Assembly (NCBI RefSeq): GCF_015169395.1
Contig: NZ_CP063458.1
Span: 1,984,001 to 2,048,000 of the forward strand
DNA: 64,000 nucleotides
Direction: 5' to 3'
Origin: Humisphaera borealis
GTDB lineage: Bacteria > Planctomycetota > Phycisphaerae > Tepidisphaerales > Tepidisphaeraceae
Made by a program: the position numbers and the translations under genes. Each line of letters begins with the position of its first letter. Position 1 is the first letter of the stretch. This document shows positions 1 to 12,000 of the stretch, piece by piece. Below the pieces are notes generated by a model, which was given only the letters and a program-made list of their open reading frames with translations, did no database searches and was not told the origin of the DNA.

Positions 1-1
1 C

Positions 2-478
2 GCGTTGACCGCACACTTTCAAGGGGACTACATTCGTTCCGAACAGTTCTGGCGTGCGCTGCGAAAAACTCAGAACTCGCCGGAAGTAGCGAACAACCTC
101 GCGTATGTGCTGCTCCTGTCGGGCCGGTCGCAGGTGCTTGCCGAGGCGCACCAGCTGGCTGTCGAAGCAACCACCGCCGACCCGGAGAATCCGGTGTACC
201 TCGGTACGCTCGCCCGTTCGCACGCACGTCAGGGGGCTCGGGCGGCGGCGATCGAGGCATTCCGAAAGGTCCTGGCGCGCGACAGCCAGAATGTCGAATC
301 GATGCTCGGCCTGGCCGAGCAGATTGCCGGCTCGACGCCGGCCGAGCGTTCGGAAGCGCGGAAGTTGTTGAGCGAGGCGAGGACGATCATGGCGACGAAC
401 CCGCAAATGTCCGACCCCGAACTCAAGCGGCAGGCCGACAGTCTTGGGGCGCTGGTCGAGCCTGGCGGCAGTCGCTGA
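2..478 (+). CDS. TPR-repeat protein, C-terminal part (cut by window edge)
   Basis: The reading frame is open to the left edge, so this is the last 158 or so residues of a longer protein; the TTG at position 5 is probably not the real start. The visible part is alpha-helical with TPR-like units: the segment containing NNLAYVLLLSGR, then the one with ADPENPVYLGTLARSHARQG and AAIEAFRKVLARDSQNVESM, which have the alternating small and aromatic residues and the acidic-Pro-x-Asn turn usual for TPRs. It ends with an acidic/basic helix and a short Gly-rich tail. TPR proteins are protein-interaction scaffolds; no catalytic part is visible here, and the missing N-terminal part may carry the functional domain. 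Confidence 0.75.
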   Translation, partial: ALTAHFQGDYIRSEQFWRALRKTQNSPEVANNLAYVLLLSGRSQVLAEAHQLAVEATTADPENPVYLGTLARSHARQGARAAAIEAFRKVLARDSQNVESMLGLAEQIAGSTPAERSEARKLLSEARTIMATNPQMSDPELKRQADSLGALVEPGGSR

Positions 479-1025
479 AATGGGCCTGTCGTTTTCCCCC
501 GCAATGCCCGATTGGTGCTTACCGGACGGCAAAATACCCGGTTTCCGCCCAGTTCCTACGCTCGCGCGAGCCTAACGCAACTAGGCGATGGCCATCAGGC
601 GGGCGTTAATTCCCTGTAAAAGCGACAGTAACGCGGTTTTTCGCATTCCCGCAAGATTCATTCAAGCCGGCACCCGATTTGCTCCCCGTCTAATGCAAAG
701 ATTTCGTGACCGACGAACATTACGTGTGGCAACGGATGCAAACTTGGTTTACGATTATCGGGACATCTGAAGTTTTAAGGTTGTCGCGAAAGCAGGTCGG
801 CATATTGCAATGACGTGGGTCGCAGTGATGCTCGGACGCAAAACTGCGTAAGTCGTTGCCGGATTCTGACACGAAAGGGTGCGAGCAATCCAGCATTTTG
901 CGATGCGTGGTGGTTCGCCAACGTGTTTCTTGTGTGAACTCGACAACAGTCGATTGCCGTCGACCTATGTCGATTTTTGTTGTACGGCCCTCTCGGGCCT
1001 ATTCGGAAGGGAGTTGATCGACGCG
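479..1025. other. Intergenic stretch without a convincing gene
   Basis: About 550 bases, lower in GC than its surroundings between roughly 590 and 870. Short open frames exist on both strands but their predicted peptides are basic, low in hydrophobic residues and lack ribosome binding sites. A small hairpin (GGCCC-TCTC-GGGCC, near 984-997) sits just before the purine-rich GGAAGGGAG that precedes the next gene. The stretch probably holds the promoter and leader of that gene; no RNA gene was recognised. Confidence 0.5.
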
Positions 1026-1421
1026 ATGGTGCGCCTGATCGACAAGAAAATGGACGTTTCTTACTCCACTAGATTCGCGATTGTCATCGCGTGGCTCGTT
1101 CTCCTATTCGTTGTTCCTGCCGTCGCTGTTGCCGACGCCGCTCCTTCGATCTCGCCTCTTAACGATGAGCCTGCTTCCCTCGTAGACCCGGTGATCGCCC
1201 CGATCGATGAAACGCCTGTCGTCGTCGACGGTACACTTCTGGACGACCTGGCACTTCAGACCGCGTTCCTGCCGGATACGCAGGCGGGCGAATCGATCAC
1301 CCCAGTACTCCAAACCACCTCGGCCCCGGTACTGATCGCCGCCCGACCGGCTTTCTGGTCGGCCCTGCCGCTGCTGTTTGTCGTGCTGCTGCTCCCCAAA
1401 CTCCGTCGCATCCTCGCCTGA
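1026..1421 (+). CDS. Small secreted protein with C-terminal membrane anchor, unknown function
   Basis: A 131-residue protein. The start at 1026 is chosen because GGAAGGGAG lies about 12 bases upstream; an alternative ATG lies at 1050. Residues about 15-40 form a hydrophobic signal peptide (AIVIAWLVLLFVVPAVAVADA). The middle is acidic and rich in Pro, Val, Asp and Thr with no recognisable fold. The end has a second hydrophobic segment, SALPLLFVVLLLP, followed by the basic tail KLRRILA. That three-part ending resembles PEP-CTERM-type sorting signals but lacks the Pro-Glu-Pro motif. It is monocistronic and converges on mnmE. Function is unknown; a cell-surface or periplasmic anchored peptide is the most that can be inferred. 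Confidence 0.6.
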   Translation: MVRLIDKKMDVSYSTRFAIVIAWLVLLFVVPAVAVADAAPSISPLNDEPASLVDPVIAPIDETPVVVDGTLLDDLALQTAFLPDTQAGESITPVLQTTSAPVLIAARPAFWSALPLLFVVLLLPKLRRILA

Positions 1422-1520
1422 TCCGTCGAGACGGTCGCGACTCCGGTAAAGCTCCGACTGCACGACGTCGAGTTGTCGTTTCCTCGCTGCAGAAAGTACG
1501 TCACCGTGCCCTCGGCGGAT

Positions 1521-2885
1521 TCACTTTCCTATGCAGAATCGCGAGAAAACCTCGTCCAGGATTTCATCGGGCGTGACCTGCCCCAGCACCCTGCCGGTCT
1601 GAGCAAGCACTTCCCACAGTTCCGCCGCCACGAGTTCGACCGCCCCACCGGCCTCGACCAGATCTCTCACCTGCACAAGGGCCTGATCGGCAGCCAGGAT
1701 CGCCGCTTCGTGCCGGGCGTTGAGGGTGAGCGTAGCAGCCTCATCGCGGCCGAAGGCCTGCTCGTCCAGCCGCCGGCGCAGCGCGTCCATCCCCTGACCG
1801 GTCAGTGCGCTGACGGCCACCGTCGGGATCGGGCCTGGCGGACTGGCCAGGCGCTGGCTCGCATCGGCCGCAACGGCCGGCACCGTGTCGCACTTGGTGC
1901 GGACGACCAGATCCGCCACCCGCCCGGCGTCCACCGGCAGAGCGGCGTCATCAACGGGAACCACCAGGATCACTCGATCGGCACGGGCAATCTCGTCCAG
2001 GGCACGCCGCGTCATCTGCGACTTGATGTCGTCCCCTACGACGGTAAGCCCCTCTTCCAACCCCGCCACATCAACCACCCGGACATAACCCCGCTCCAGG
2101 GCAATGCGTGCGGTTAGCGCATCGCGGGTGGTGCCGGCCGTCGCAGACGCCACGGCACGCTCGTAACCGGCCAGCGCATTGAGGAGCGTGCTTTTGCCGG
2201 CGTTGGGCCGGCCGACGAGTATGAGTGTCGGTTCGTATCCGAGGGGTTTGAAACGAGCGCTGTCAGACAGCAGGCTCGACAGCATGTTCCGGCACTGGTC
2301 GATACGCGACAAGAGGTCGTCAATCGGGAGGAACGTCACGTCTTCGTCGCTGAAGTCGATGCCGACTTCGACCAGCGCGAGGGTCGCCAGGATCAGGTCG
2401 GCGGGTTCCCTGATGCGCCGGGCCAGTTCACCCGCCATCAACCGCCGGCCGGCCTGCTCCTGCTGTTCGGACTGGGCGGCGACGACCGCGGCGACGCCTT
2501 CGGCCTGGGTGAGGTCCATGCGCCCGTTGAAGTAGGCGCGTGCGGTGAACTCGCCGGGCTCTGCGGCACGGATCTGCAGGTCGTGTCGTCCGCGCAGGTG
2601 CGACACGAACATCTCGACCAGGACCGGATTGCCGGGGAGGTGGTACTCGACCAGGTCTTCGCCGCTGTAGCTAGCCGGCGAACGGAACACGTAAACCCAA
2701 GCCGGGCAGAAGACGCCGGAGAACGCGAGGTGTGAAGGGAACGCCGAGCCCCCGTCGGCCGGAACCGGATCACGAACCAGATCCGCAAGGAGAGTCAGCG
2801 CCGCCGGCCCGCTGGTACGAACGATCATCCGCGCCGCCGACCCGACGGCACTGCTGACGGCGACGATCGTCTCGTCGGAGTTCAT
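1521..2885 (-). CDS. mnmE: tRNA uridine-5-carboxymethylaminomethyl modification GTPase MnmE
   Basis: 454 residues, the usual length for MnmE (TrmE). With MnmG it installs the cmnm5 group on the wobble uridine of several tRNAs, using GTP, folate and FAD. Seen in the sequence: the N-terminal folate-binding TrmE_N domain (with SPASYSGEDLVEYHLPGNP), a helical region, the GTPase G1 motif GRPNAGKST near residue 226, a G3 DVAG (usually DTAG), a G4 TKCD (usually NKxD), and the C-terminal FCIGK containing the conserved catalytic Cys. The altered G3 and G4 motifs are unusual but the family call is firm. It lies downstream of yidC on the same strand, the order found in many bacteria, although 189 bases of repeat-rich DNA separate the two. 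Confidence 0.95.
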   Translation of the reverse strand: MNSDETIVAVSSAVGSAARMIVRTSGPAALTLLADLVRDPVPADGGSAFPSHLAFSGVFCPAWVYVFRSPASYSGEDLVEYHLPGNPVLVEMFVSHLRGRHDLQIRAAEPGEFTARAYFNGRMDLTQAEGVAAVVAAQSEQQEQAGRRLMAGELARRIREPADLILATLALVEVGIDFSDEDVTFLPIDDLLSRIDQCRNMLSSLLSDSARFKPLGYEPTLILVGRPNAGKSTLLNALAGYERAVASATAGTTRDALTARIALERGYVRVVDVAGLEEGLTVVGDDIKSQMTRRALDEIARADRVILVVPVDDAALPVDAGRVADLVVRTKCDTVPAVAADASQRLASPPGPIPTVAVSALTGQGMDALRRRLDEQAFGRDEAATLTLNARHEAAILAADQALVQVRDLVEAGGAVELVAAELWEVLAQTGRVLGQVTPDEILDEVFSRFCIGK

Positions 2886-2985
2886 CTGGGAAAACCAGTC
2901 AGCAGGCGGCAGGCAGAAAAGATTGAAGTCAGAAGTCTAAAAGACTTTGAAGTTGCCAATACAGGCCGATCGGCATAGCGGTTCC

Positions 2986-5312
<2,327 letters not shown>

Positions 5313-5463
5313 CGAGGGCTTTCAGTCAGTCTCGGACAAAATAGATTCTTCGGCGGGCGGGCTTCATCCCCTCCTCCGGTACTCTAGTGGAGGGTCAGGG
5401 GGGCTGCTTCGATTGGCTCTCGTTCGCGGCAAAGGAACGCCAACGTCTGCAACCGGACTTCCA

Positions 5464-6213
5464 TCACCGCCCGTCTTCCAGCCGCGCCCCCAGGAAGTTG
5501 TCGAGGTCTTCGATCTGCTCGACCTTCTTCTTGGTCGTCTGCACGTCGTACGGGATGCGGACGAACTCCACATAGGTATCGCTGACGACCACGAAGCTCG
5601 CCCGCGGGTCGCGGTCGCGGGGCTGGCCAACACTCCCGACGTTCACGATCGCCTTTTCATCCGTCAGTTCGTACTTCGATTCAAGCTCGTCAGGGCTATA
5701 AAAGTCGGGCCCTTCCAGAAAGACACCCGGCACATGGGTGTGCCCGACAAAGCAGAGCCGGTTAAACCGCTCGAAAATGCTGACGAACTTACCCGGGTTC
5801 GTATAGATGTCGTCGGGGAAGATGTATTCATTCACCGGACGCCGCGGCGAGGCATGGACGGCGATGAAGTCGGGCGTACGAATGCGAACGGGCAACCCGC
5901 CAAGGTACTTCCACCGCTTGGCCTTGCGCTGCACATCGGGATCGTTCTCGAACTGCTTGCGGGTCCAGAAACAGGCGGACTCGGCGCCGGCGTTAAAATT
6001 GAACGGCTCGTAGAGGACGGCAAAGTCGTGATTGCCCATCAGCGTGGCACGGCTGCGGGTCATCACCAGGTCCATGCATTCGAGCGGATTCGGCCCGTAG
6101 CCGATGATGTCGCCGAGACACAGCACGTGCTGCAGTTGTCGGCGGTCCACTTCGGCCAAAACCGCCTGGAGCGCCTCCAGGTTTCCGTGAATGTCGCTGA
6201 TGATGGCAAACAT
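5464..6213 (-). CDS. Metallophosphoesterase (calcineurin-like, YfcE-type)
   Basis: 249 residues. The five metal-binding blocks of the calcineurin-like superfamily are visible: SDIHGNLEAL at residues 5-14, GDIIGYGPNPLE near 40, GNHDFAV near 60, a middle His in the VHASPRRP segment near 113, and GHTHVPG near 155. These ligate two metal ions for phosphoester hydrolysis. The length and the GDIIGYGP block match the small prokaryotic phosphodiesterase/protein-phosphatase-like group, which act on diverse phosphodiesters and sometimes phosphoproteins; the substrate here is unknown. No signal peptide is seen, so it is probably cytoplasmic. It lies between yidC and the sigma factor on the same strand but is separated from both by repeat-bearing gaps. 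Confidence 0.9.
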   Translation of the reverse strand: MFAIISDIHGNLEALQAVLAEVDRRQLQHVLCLGDIIGYGPNPLECMDLVMTRSRATLMGNHDFAVLYEPFNFNAGAESACFWTRKQFENDPDVQRKAKRWKYLGGLPVRIRTPDFIAVHASPRRPVNEYIFPDDIYTNPGKFVSIFERFNRLCFVGHTHVPGVFLEGPDFYSPDELESKYELTDEKAIVNVGSVGQPRDRDPRASFVVVSDTYVEFVRIPYDVQTTKKKVEQIEDLDNFLGARLEDGR

Positions 6214-6629
6214 GAGGGGCGCGGGCGCGAACTACGGGGCCGCGAGGCGATGCTAAATCAAGCATCCAACAGTGTTTCCGACCCGCCGCACCCACCGGAC
6301 ATCCGGGGAACTTTCCAGGACCGAAAGTGCGAGTCGGGAAATCGTAAGGTGTGAGGGGGAGACCGTCAAATCAGCGGTCGCCGATCGCGGACATCTAAGC
6401 GCGATACACGCTGAAAATCAGAATCACCACGGAGGCACGGAGACACGGAGGGCAACTTGAGGCTCCGGCGTTTGCTCCGATGCACAGGGATCCAGCTCAA
6501 ACGGACTAAGTAAAAATCTAGTTGAAGTAACTGAACGAAGTGTTTTGTGACGTCGGCCCTGGTGGGTCGCCGCAAACCCCTCCGTGACTCCGTGGTCGCT
6601 CTTTTGCCGGGTGGGGTCTACCGCGCAGA
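6214..6629. other. Repeat-bearing intergenic region
   Basis: A 416-base gap between the metallophosphoesterase and the sigma factor, both read leftwards. It carries a pair of inverted motifs built from CACGGAG: arm one at 6426-6452 has three tandem CACGGAG units and arm two at 6577-6596 is its reverse complement (16 of 17 core bases match). Between them the DNA is A+T-richer. No gene is supported. Confidence 0.6.
6426..6596. repeat. Inverted pair of CACGGAG motifs
   Basis: Left arm ACCACGGAGGCACGGAG starts at 6426; the right arm, ending at 6596, reads ACCACGGAGTCACGGAG on the complementary strand. The arms are 124 bases apart. The design (short tandem heptamers in both arms, opposite orientation, filling a gene gap) recurs elsewhere in the window with different motifs. 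Confidence 0.8.
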
Positions 6630-8333
6630 TCAACTCAGATTCGCCGCGCCGATTGCGGTTCGCAGCTTGGCGATCGCGTTCTTCTCGATTTGGCGGAGTT
6701 GCTGTGGCGTGACACCGAGCCTGCGGGTGAGGTCTTCGCGGGCGATCGTGACGTTCGCGCCGTTCTGGACGCCAAGGCCGGTCGCGTCAATGCCGTACTG
6801 CGACAGGACGACCGTGCGTTCGCGATCGTTGAGCTGTGACAGCAGCCGGCCGACTTCCTCGCGGGCGATGAAACGGTCGGAGATGGAACCAAGGCGATGG
6901 TCGGCGACTTCGGACATTGCCGAGACGTCCGACGCCCCGCCGCCGCGCTGGCCGGCGAGCATCTGGGGCACGCTGCGGGCAAAGCCCTTCATCAGCGCCA
7001 GGGTCGCGTAGGTGCTGAAGCGGTTGCCCTTGTGCAGGTCAAAACTTTCGACAGCCCGCATGAGCGTGACGTTGCCTTCGCTGATGAGTTCCATCAGCGA
7101 AAGGTTCGGCCGAAGGTGCTTGCGGGCGATGCTGACGACAAGGCGGAGGTTCGCCCGGATGATCTGGTTTTTGACATCCGTCGCGGCGCGAAGATGGTCT
7201 TCGAGCACGTCGATATCGCGGGCACGGGCAAACTGCGGTTCGAGCAGTCGTCGGGCCGACACGAACTCGAACTTGTGGAAGTGGAACTTCAGGAACAGCG
7301 CCCGCTCCTGCTGCGGCGTGAGCAGCGGCGTGCGATAGAGTTCCTGGAGATACGCCGGCAGATCGCGCGGCACGCGGGTGTCTTCCGGCTTGCCTTCGCC
7401 GCCCCGGCCGAGCGTGGCTTCCTTCGACGAACGGACAATCGTGTCGATCGCCTGGATGGCGTCGTCCTGGTGGTAGAGCTCATCGTCGATGAACTTCACC
7501 TTGCGCTTGTTCAGCTTCGCGATCCGCTCTTCGAGGATGACGCGGTACACCGCGGCCGTTGGCCGACAGGTGCGGCGAGCCAGGCTCTTGAGCGCCAGCC
7601 CCCGGCGATAGCCGCGGAGGATGGTCGTGCGTTCTTCGTCCGACACCGGCGAAGGCGCCAGTGCGAACACCGCCTGATCGGGGTGCTCCTGGTCGAACTT
7701 GCGGATGATGTGCTGGATCGTGAGCGGCGAGCGGTTGAGCTTCTTGGCAATGCGGCGGCAGATCTCGTGCACGCAGCAATGGCACATCACCGCGAGCTTA
7801 CGAGCCCGGCGAAGGATGTCGCCTTTCTCGTCTTCGCTCACCTGGGAGAAGTTCATCCCCCGCGTGACCTGATCCTTGTGCTCGGAGAAGAACCGCTCGA
7901 CCGACCCCAGCAGAAAACCCACCCGGCGTTTGCCATCGGCAAAGATAAACCGACGCCCGGGCAGACCCCGGCGACGCCATCGCTGAATCGTCTTGCTCGT
8001 GACATTGAACCGCGCCGTGACATCGTCGATCGTCAGCACCGGCTCTTCGGTCTGGTCGGTACGGATGTCGAGGCTGTCGCTGACGACTTCAATCAGCAGG
8101 CCCAGATCATGCTGAACGGCCTGACCGGCATAGAGGTCTTCGGTGTAGTCGCGCGGGCGATAGCCGGTGATCTTGTGAACGAGTAATTCGAGCGGGTAGG
8201 CCTTGTTGACGTCGAGCTCGTGTAGAAACTCCTCGGCGGCAGTGACTTGCGCCAGCCGCGTGTCGCGCGGGGCGAACGCCATCTGACGGGCAAGGTCGGC
8301 CAGGGGTTCTATACGGAACTTCGCCACATTCAC
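6630..8333 (-). CDS. Sigma-70 family RNA polymerase sigma factor with extra N-terminal HTH domain
   Basis: 567 residues from the GTG at 8333. The frame continues upstream to 8402, but those 23 residues look non-coding; a second GTG lies at 8327. Near residues 100-150 is a helix-turn-helix of the excisionase/MerR kind (DDVTARFNVTSKTIQRWRRRG). Then come sigma region 1.2 (LPAYLQELYRTPLLTPQQER), region 2 (NLRLVVSIARKH, LMELISEGNVTLMRAVESFD, NRFSTYATLALMKG) and region 4 (LNDRERTVVLSQYGID, LTRRLGVTPQQLRQIEKNA). Region 3 is not recognisable: the stretch between regions 2 and 4 is short and Gly/Ser-rich. The normally conserved WWIRQ of region 2.4 is replaced by LALMKG. It may be an alternative group 2/3 sigma factor with its own DNA reader. 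Confidence 0.88.
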   Translation of the reverse strand: MNVAKFRIEPLADLARQMAFAPRDTRLAQVTAAEEFLHELDVNKAYPLELLVHKITGYRPRDYTEDLYAGQAVQHDLGLLIEVVSDSLDIRTDQTEEPVLTIDDVTARFNVTSKTIQRWRRRGLPGRRFIFADGKRRVGFLLGSVERFFSEHKDQVTRGMNFSQVSEDEKGDILRRARKLAVMCHCCVHEICRRIAKKLNRSPLTIQHIIRKFDQEHPDQAVFALAPSPVSDEERTTILRGYRRGLALKSLARRTCRPTAAVYRVILEERIAKLNKRKVKFIDDELYHQDDAIQAIDTIVRSSKEATLGRGGEGKPEDTRVPRDLPAYLQELYRTPLLTPQQERALFLKFHFHKFEFVSARRLLEPQFARARDIDVLEDHLRAATDVKNQIIRANLRLVVSIARKHLRPNLSLMELISEGNVTLMRAVESFDLHKGNRFSTYATLALMKGFARSVPQMLAGQRGGGASDVSAMSEVADHRLGSISDRFIAREEVGRLLSQLNDRERTVVLSQYGIDATGLGVQNGANVTIAREDLTRRLGVTPQQLRQIEKNAIAKLRTAIGAANLS

Positions 8334-8502
8334 ATTATGCCCATGGCTTGATCGCAGGGTCAAGGGAAGAACTGGACGGGTACAGAATGTTATCGTGCGC
8401 AAACATCGCCTGGCCAGTGCAGGTCGCTCGGCAAGATGACGCGATTGTCGTTACTTGCTGGAACGGGACCCCGGCAGGTCCGAAAACGGGTCGCAAGTCG
8501 GT

Positions 8503-8925
8503 TCACGCTTCCAGATTCTCGACGAACCACTTCCCGTAATAGTTGATGAAGTAGCCTCCTTCGTCCTTCAGGACCTGCCGGGCACGCTCGCGACGGGCTT
8601 CGTCTTCGCCGTCAGCGGCGACCAGCACGTGCCCGGCTTCCAGTTCCTGCTCGTGGCGGGCCACATGCTTGGCATCGAGGTCGGCGAAGTTGGAGAAGAA
8701 TCGGGAGAGCTGCGCCAGAATGCCGTGCGCCTCACCGCTGGCGTCGAGCCGCCTGGCCCCTTTTGATCCGGCGAGCACGCCGATCTGCTCCCGTGTGAAC
8801 CCGTCGGCAGTCAGCCGGGCGATCGCGGCCTGTGCCTGCTCCCAGTTCGCGAACACGCCGATGACCTTGTTCGTCGGGTAGTCGAGAAACTCGCCGGATT
8901 GGCCCAGTTCGGTGTACGTATTCAT
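8503..8925 (-). CDS. General stress protein 17M-like domain protein
   Basis: 140 residues, cytoplasmic. The stretch NKVIGVFANWEQAQAAIARLTADGFTREQIGVLAG is the classic opening of the general stress protein 17M-like/YflT domain: a beta strand, a helix that pairs residues to a target, and a Gly-containing turn. After it comes a loop with FFSNFADLDAKHVARHEQELEAGHVLVAAD, which resembles the second half of DUF1269-like proteins. It ends with an aromatic-rich tail, GGYFINYYGKWFVENL. These proteins are induced by heat, salt or starvation in other bacteria; their biochemical role is unknown. It is read away from the DUF1549 gene at 9022, the two sharing a 96-base divergent control region. Confidence 0.75.
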   Translation of the reverse strand: MNTYTELGQSGEFLDYPTNKVIGVFANWEQAQAAIARLTADGFTREQIGVLAGSKGARRLDASGEAHGILAQLSRFFSNFADLDAKHVARHEQELEAGHVLVAADGEDEARRERARQVLKDEGGYFINYYGKWFVENLEA

Positions 8926-9021
8926 GAGTTCAGAAGTAACACTCGGCGCTTATCCGCGGAACGTTGAAAACGTCGGCTGGCGTCGGTTCCACGGCTGGTT
9001 GCGATCCGAGTACGTACTATC

Positions 9022-12000
9022 ATGGCGATGATGTTCCGCTCTAGTTTGCTTGTGGCCATGCTCATCCTGACGGCCGGTGCGCGCCCGGTGGTCGCCGCCG
9101 AACCGCCGGTGGATTTTTCCCGCGAAGTGCTGCCCCTGCTATCCGACAACTGCTTTCACTGCCACGGCCCCGACGAGAAAGGTCGCAAGGCCAAGCTACG
9201 GCTGGACACCAGGGAGGGCGCCTACCGCGTGAAGGAGGACGTGGCGGTCGTCGTCCCCGGAAACAGCGCCAAGAGCGAACTGGTCAAACGCATCTTCAGC
9301 GACGACCCCGACGACATGATGCCCCCGCCCGATGGCGTGCGAAAACTGACGCCGGCCCAGCGGCAGACGCTCAAACGTTGGGTGGACGAAGGCGCCAAAT
9401 GGGGCACCCACTGGGCGTTTGTGCCGCCGACGGCCAAGCCGGCTGAACCCACGGTGAAGAACCAGGCGTGGGTGAAGAACGGCATCGACCGGTTCATCCT
9501 CGCCCGGCTTGAAAAGGAAAGCATTCCCCCGCAGTCCGAGGCCGATAAGGCCAGGCTCCTCCGCCGGGTGAGCCTCGACCTGACCGGCCTGTCCCCGACG
9601 CCCGCCGAGATCGACGCGTTCCTCGCCGACAAGTCGGCCGACGCGTACGAAAAACTCGTCGATCGCCTGCTCGCCAGCCCCCGTTACGGCGAGCGCATGG
9701 CGAGCGATTGGCTCGACATCGCCCGATTCGCCGACACGCACGGCTACCAGATGGACCGCTTCCGGCCGATGCACGCCTACCGCGACTGGGTCATCAAGGC
9801 GTTTAATGAGAACCTGCCGTTCGACCAGTTCGCCACCTGGCAACTGGCCGGCGATCTGTTGCCGAATGCGACGAAAGACCAGCGCCTCGCGACGGCGTTC
9901 AACCGCTTGCACAGCCAGAACGAGGAAGGCGGCATCGTCGAGGAAGAGTTCCGCGTGGCGTACGTCGTCGATCGCGTAAACACCATGGGCACGGCGTTCC
10001 TCGGCATGACCTTCGAATGCACCCGCTGCCACGACCACAAGTACGACCCGATCACCCAGAAGGAGTTTTATTCGCTGTTCGCGTTCTTCCAGAACATCGA
10101 CGAGAGCGGGCAGACGCCGTACTTCACGGGATCGATGCCGGTGCCGACAATGCTGCTGAGCACCGACGAGCAGGATGCGAAGCTGAAGGAACTGGATGAA
10201 GCGATCCGAGCGAGGGAGAAGGATGTGGCGACGGCGAAGGGGCAAGCGACTGGAATGCCCCTGGCGAAGTGGCTGGAGGCCGGACCTCAACCGCCATCCG
10301 ATATTCCCGGGACCATCGCACACTTTACGTTCGACGAGATCGATAAGAATCAGATCACCAATCGGGTCGATCCCAAGTCTGTCGGTAAAGGGAGCGACAA
10401 TCCCGTCCTGGTGGACGGGCCCAACGGCAAAGCAGCGGCGCTCTCGGGGGAGAGCGGGTTCACCTTCCCGGCGATCGCCGACTTCTCACGGGTGGATCCG
10501 TTCTCGATGTCGATCAAGCTGCGTGCCGGCGAACTGGCCGAGCGCGCGGTGGTGGTCCATAAGAGCCGCGCACCCATCGACGCCGGCAGCCGGGGGTTTG
10601 AACTGCTGCTGGAATCCGGCCAGGTCGCGTTCGGCATGCACCACATGTGGCCGGGCAACAGCCTGAAGGTGCGAACCAAGGACCGCATCACGAAAGACGC
10701 CTGGACGACCGTCTCAGTGACCTACGACGGATCGAGCCGCGCGGGCGGCGTCCGCATCTATATCGAAGGCAAACCGGCCGAGTTGGAAGTCATCCAGGAC
10801 GACCTCTGGAAGGACATCACCTACGGCGGCGACGAACCCGACCTGGCGATCGGCTTCCGCTTCCGCGACAACGGCTTCCGCAACGGACAAGTGGACGACT
10901 TCTACGTCTTTAACCGCGAGATCACCGCACTCGAGGTCGAAGCAATCACCGGCAAGGCGAACACGCCAGTCGCTTCGCGGTTTCGCGCAGTCGATGGGAA
11001 ACCAATCGATTCTTCGCTGACTGATTATTACGTCAACACGATCGACCCCAAGGTCATCGAAGCTCGCAAGGCCCTGCACGCCGCCCGCAAAGCACAGTCT
11101 GACTTCATCAACCCCATCCCCGAAGCAATGGTGATGAAGGAGACCCGAACGCCCAAGCCCGCGTTCCTCCTCAAACGCGGCAACTACGATCAGCATGGCG
11201 ATCCCGTCTCGGCAACAACACCGGCGGTCATGCCGGCGTTTCCCGCCGACCAGCCGCACAACCGCCTGGGTCTGGCCCGCTGGCTGACCGACCCGCAGCA
11301 TCCGCTGACCGGCCGGGTGACGGTCAATCGCCTTTGGCAGCAGATGTTCGGCCGGGGCATCGTAGAGACCTCCGACAACTTCGGCTCGACCGGCGCGGTG
11401 CCGTCGCATCCGGAACTACTGGACTACCTGACGCGTGTCTTCATCGACGACTACAAGTGGGATCAGAAGCGGTTCCTGAAGTACATCGCGATGAGCGCAA
11501 CCTATCGGCAGTCATCGCAGCCGAGCGCCGAAGCCCGCGCAAAGGATCCGACCAACCTGCTGCTCTCGCACATGCCCCCAAGGCGACTGACCGCCGAGAT
11601 GCTTCGCGATCAGGCCCTGTCTTCCAGCGGACTGCTGGTCGAGAAGCTCGGCGGGCCGAGCGTGAAGCCCTATCAGCCCGCCGGCCTGTGGGATATCGCG
11701 ATGGGCCGCCCGAAGTACGACCAGGGCAAGGGCGAAGACCTGTATCGCCGCAGTTTGTACACGTACATCAAGCGCACGGTCGCCCCGCCGGCGATGCTGA
11801 CGTTCGACGCCGCCGACCGGAGCTACTGCACGATCAAGCGACAGACGACGAGCACGCCGTTGCAATCGCTGACGCTGCTGAACGATGTGCAGGTTGTCGA
11901 GGCGTCGCGGAAGGTGGCCGAGCGGATGATCGCCGAAGGCGGCCCGGATGACGCCAGCCGCGTGAAATATGCGTTCCGCCTGATCACCGGCCGGCAGGCG

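Noticed and set aside
5-504. Overlapping frames at 105-371 and 229-504
   Set aside because: Arg/Ser-rich shadows of the TPR frame, no ribosome binding sites.
588-946. Two short frames in the first gap (588-770 plus, 755-946 minus)
   Set aside because: No Shine-Dalgarno, basic composition, no domain-like pattern.
6897-8186. 429-residue plus-strand frame opposite the sigma factor
   Set aside because: Mirror of a strongly recognised gene; composition is not protein-like.
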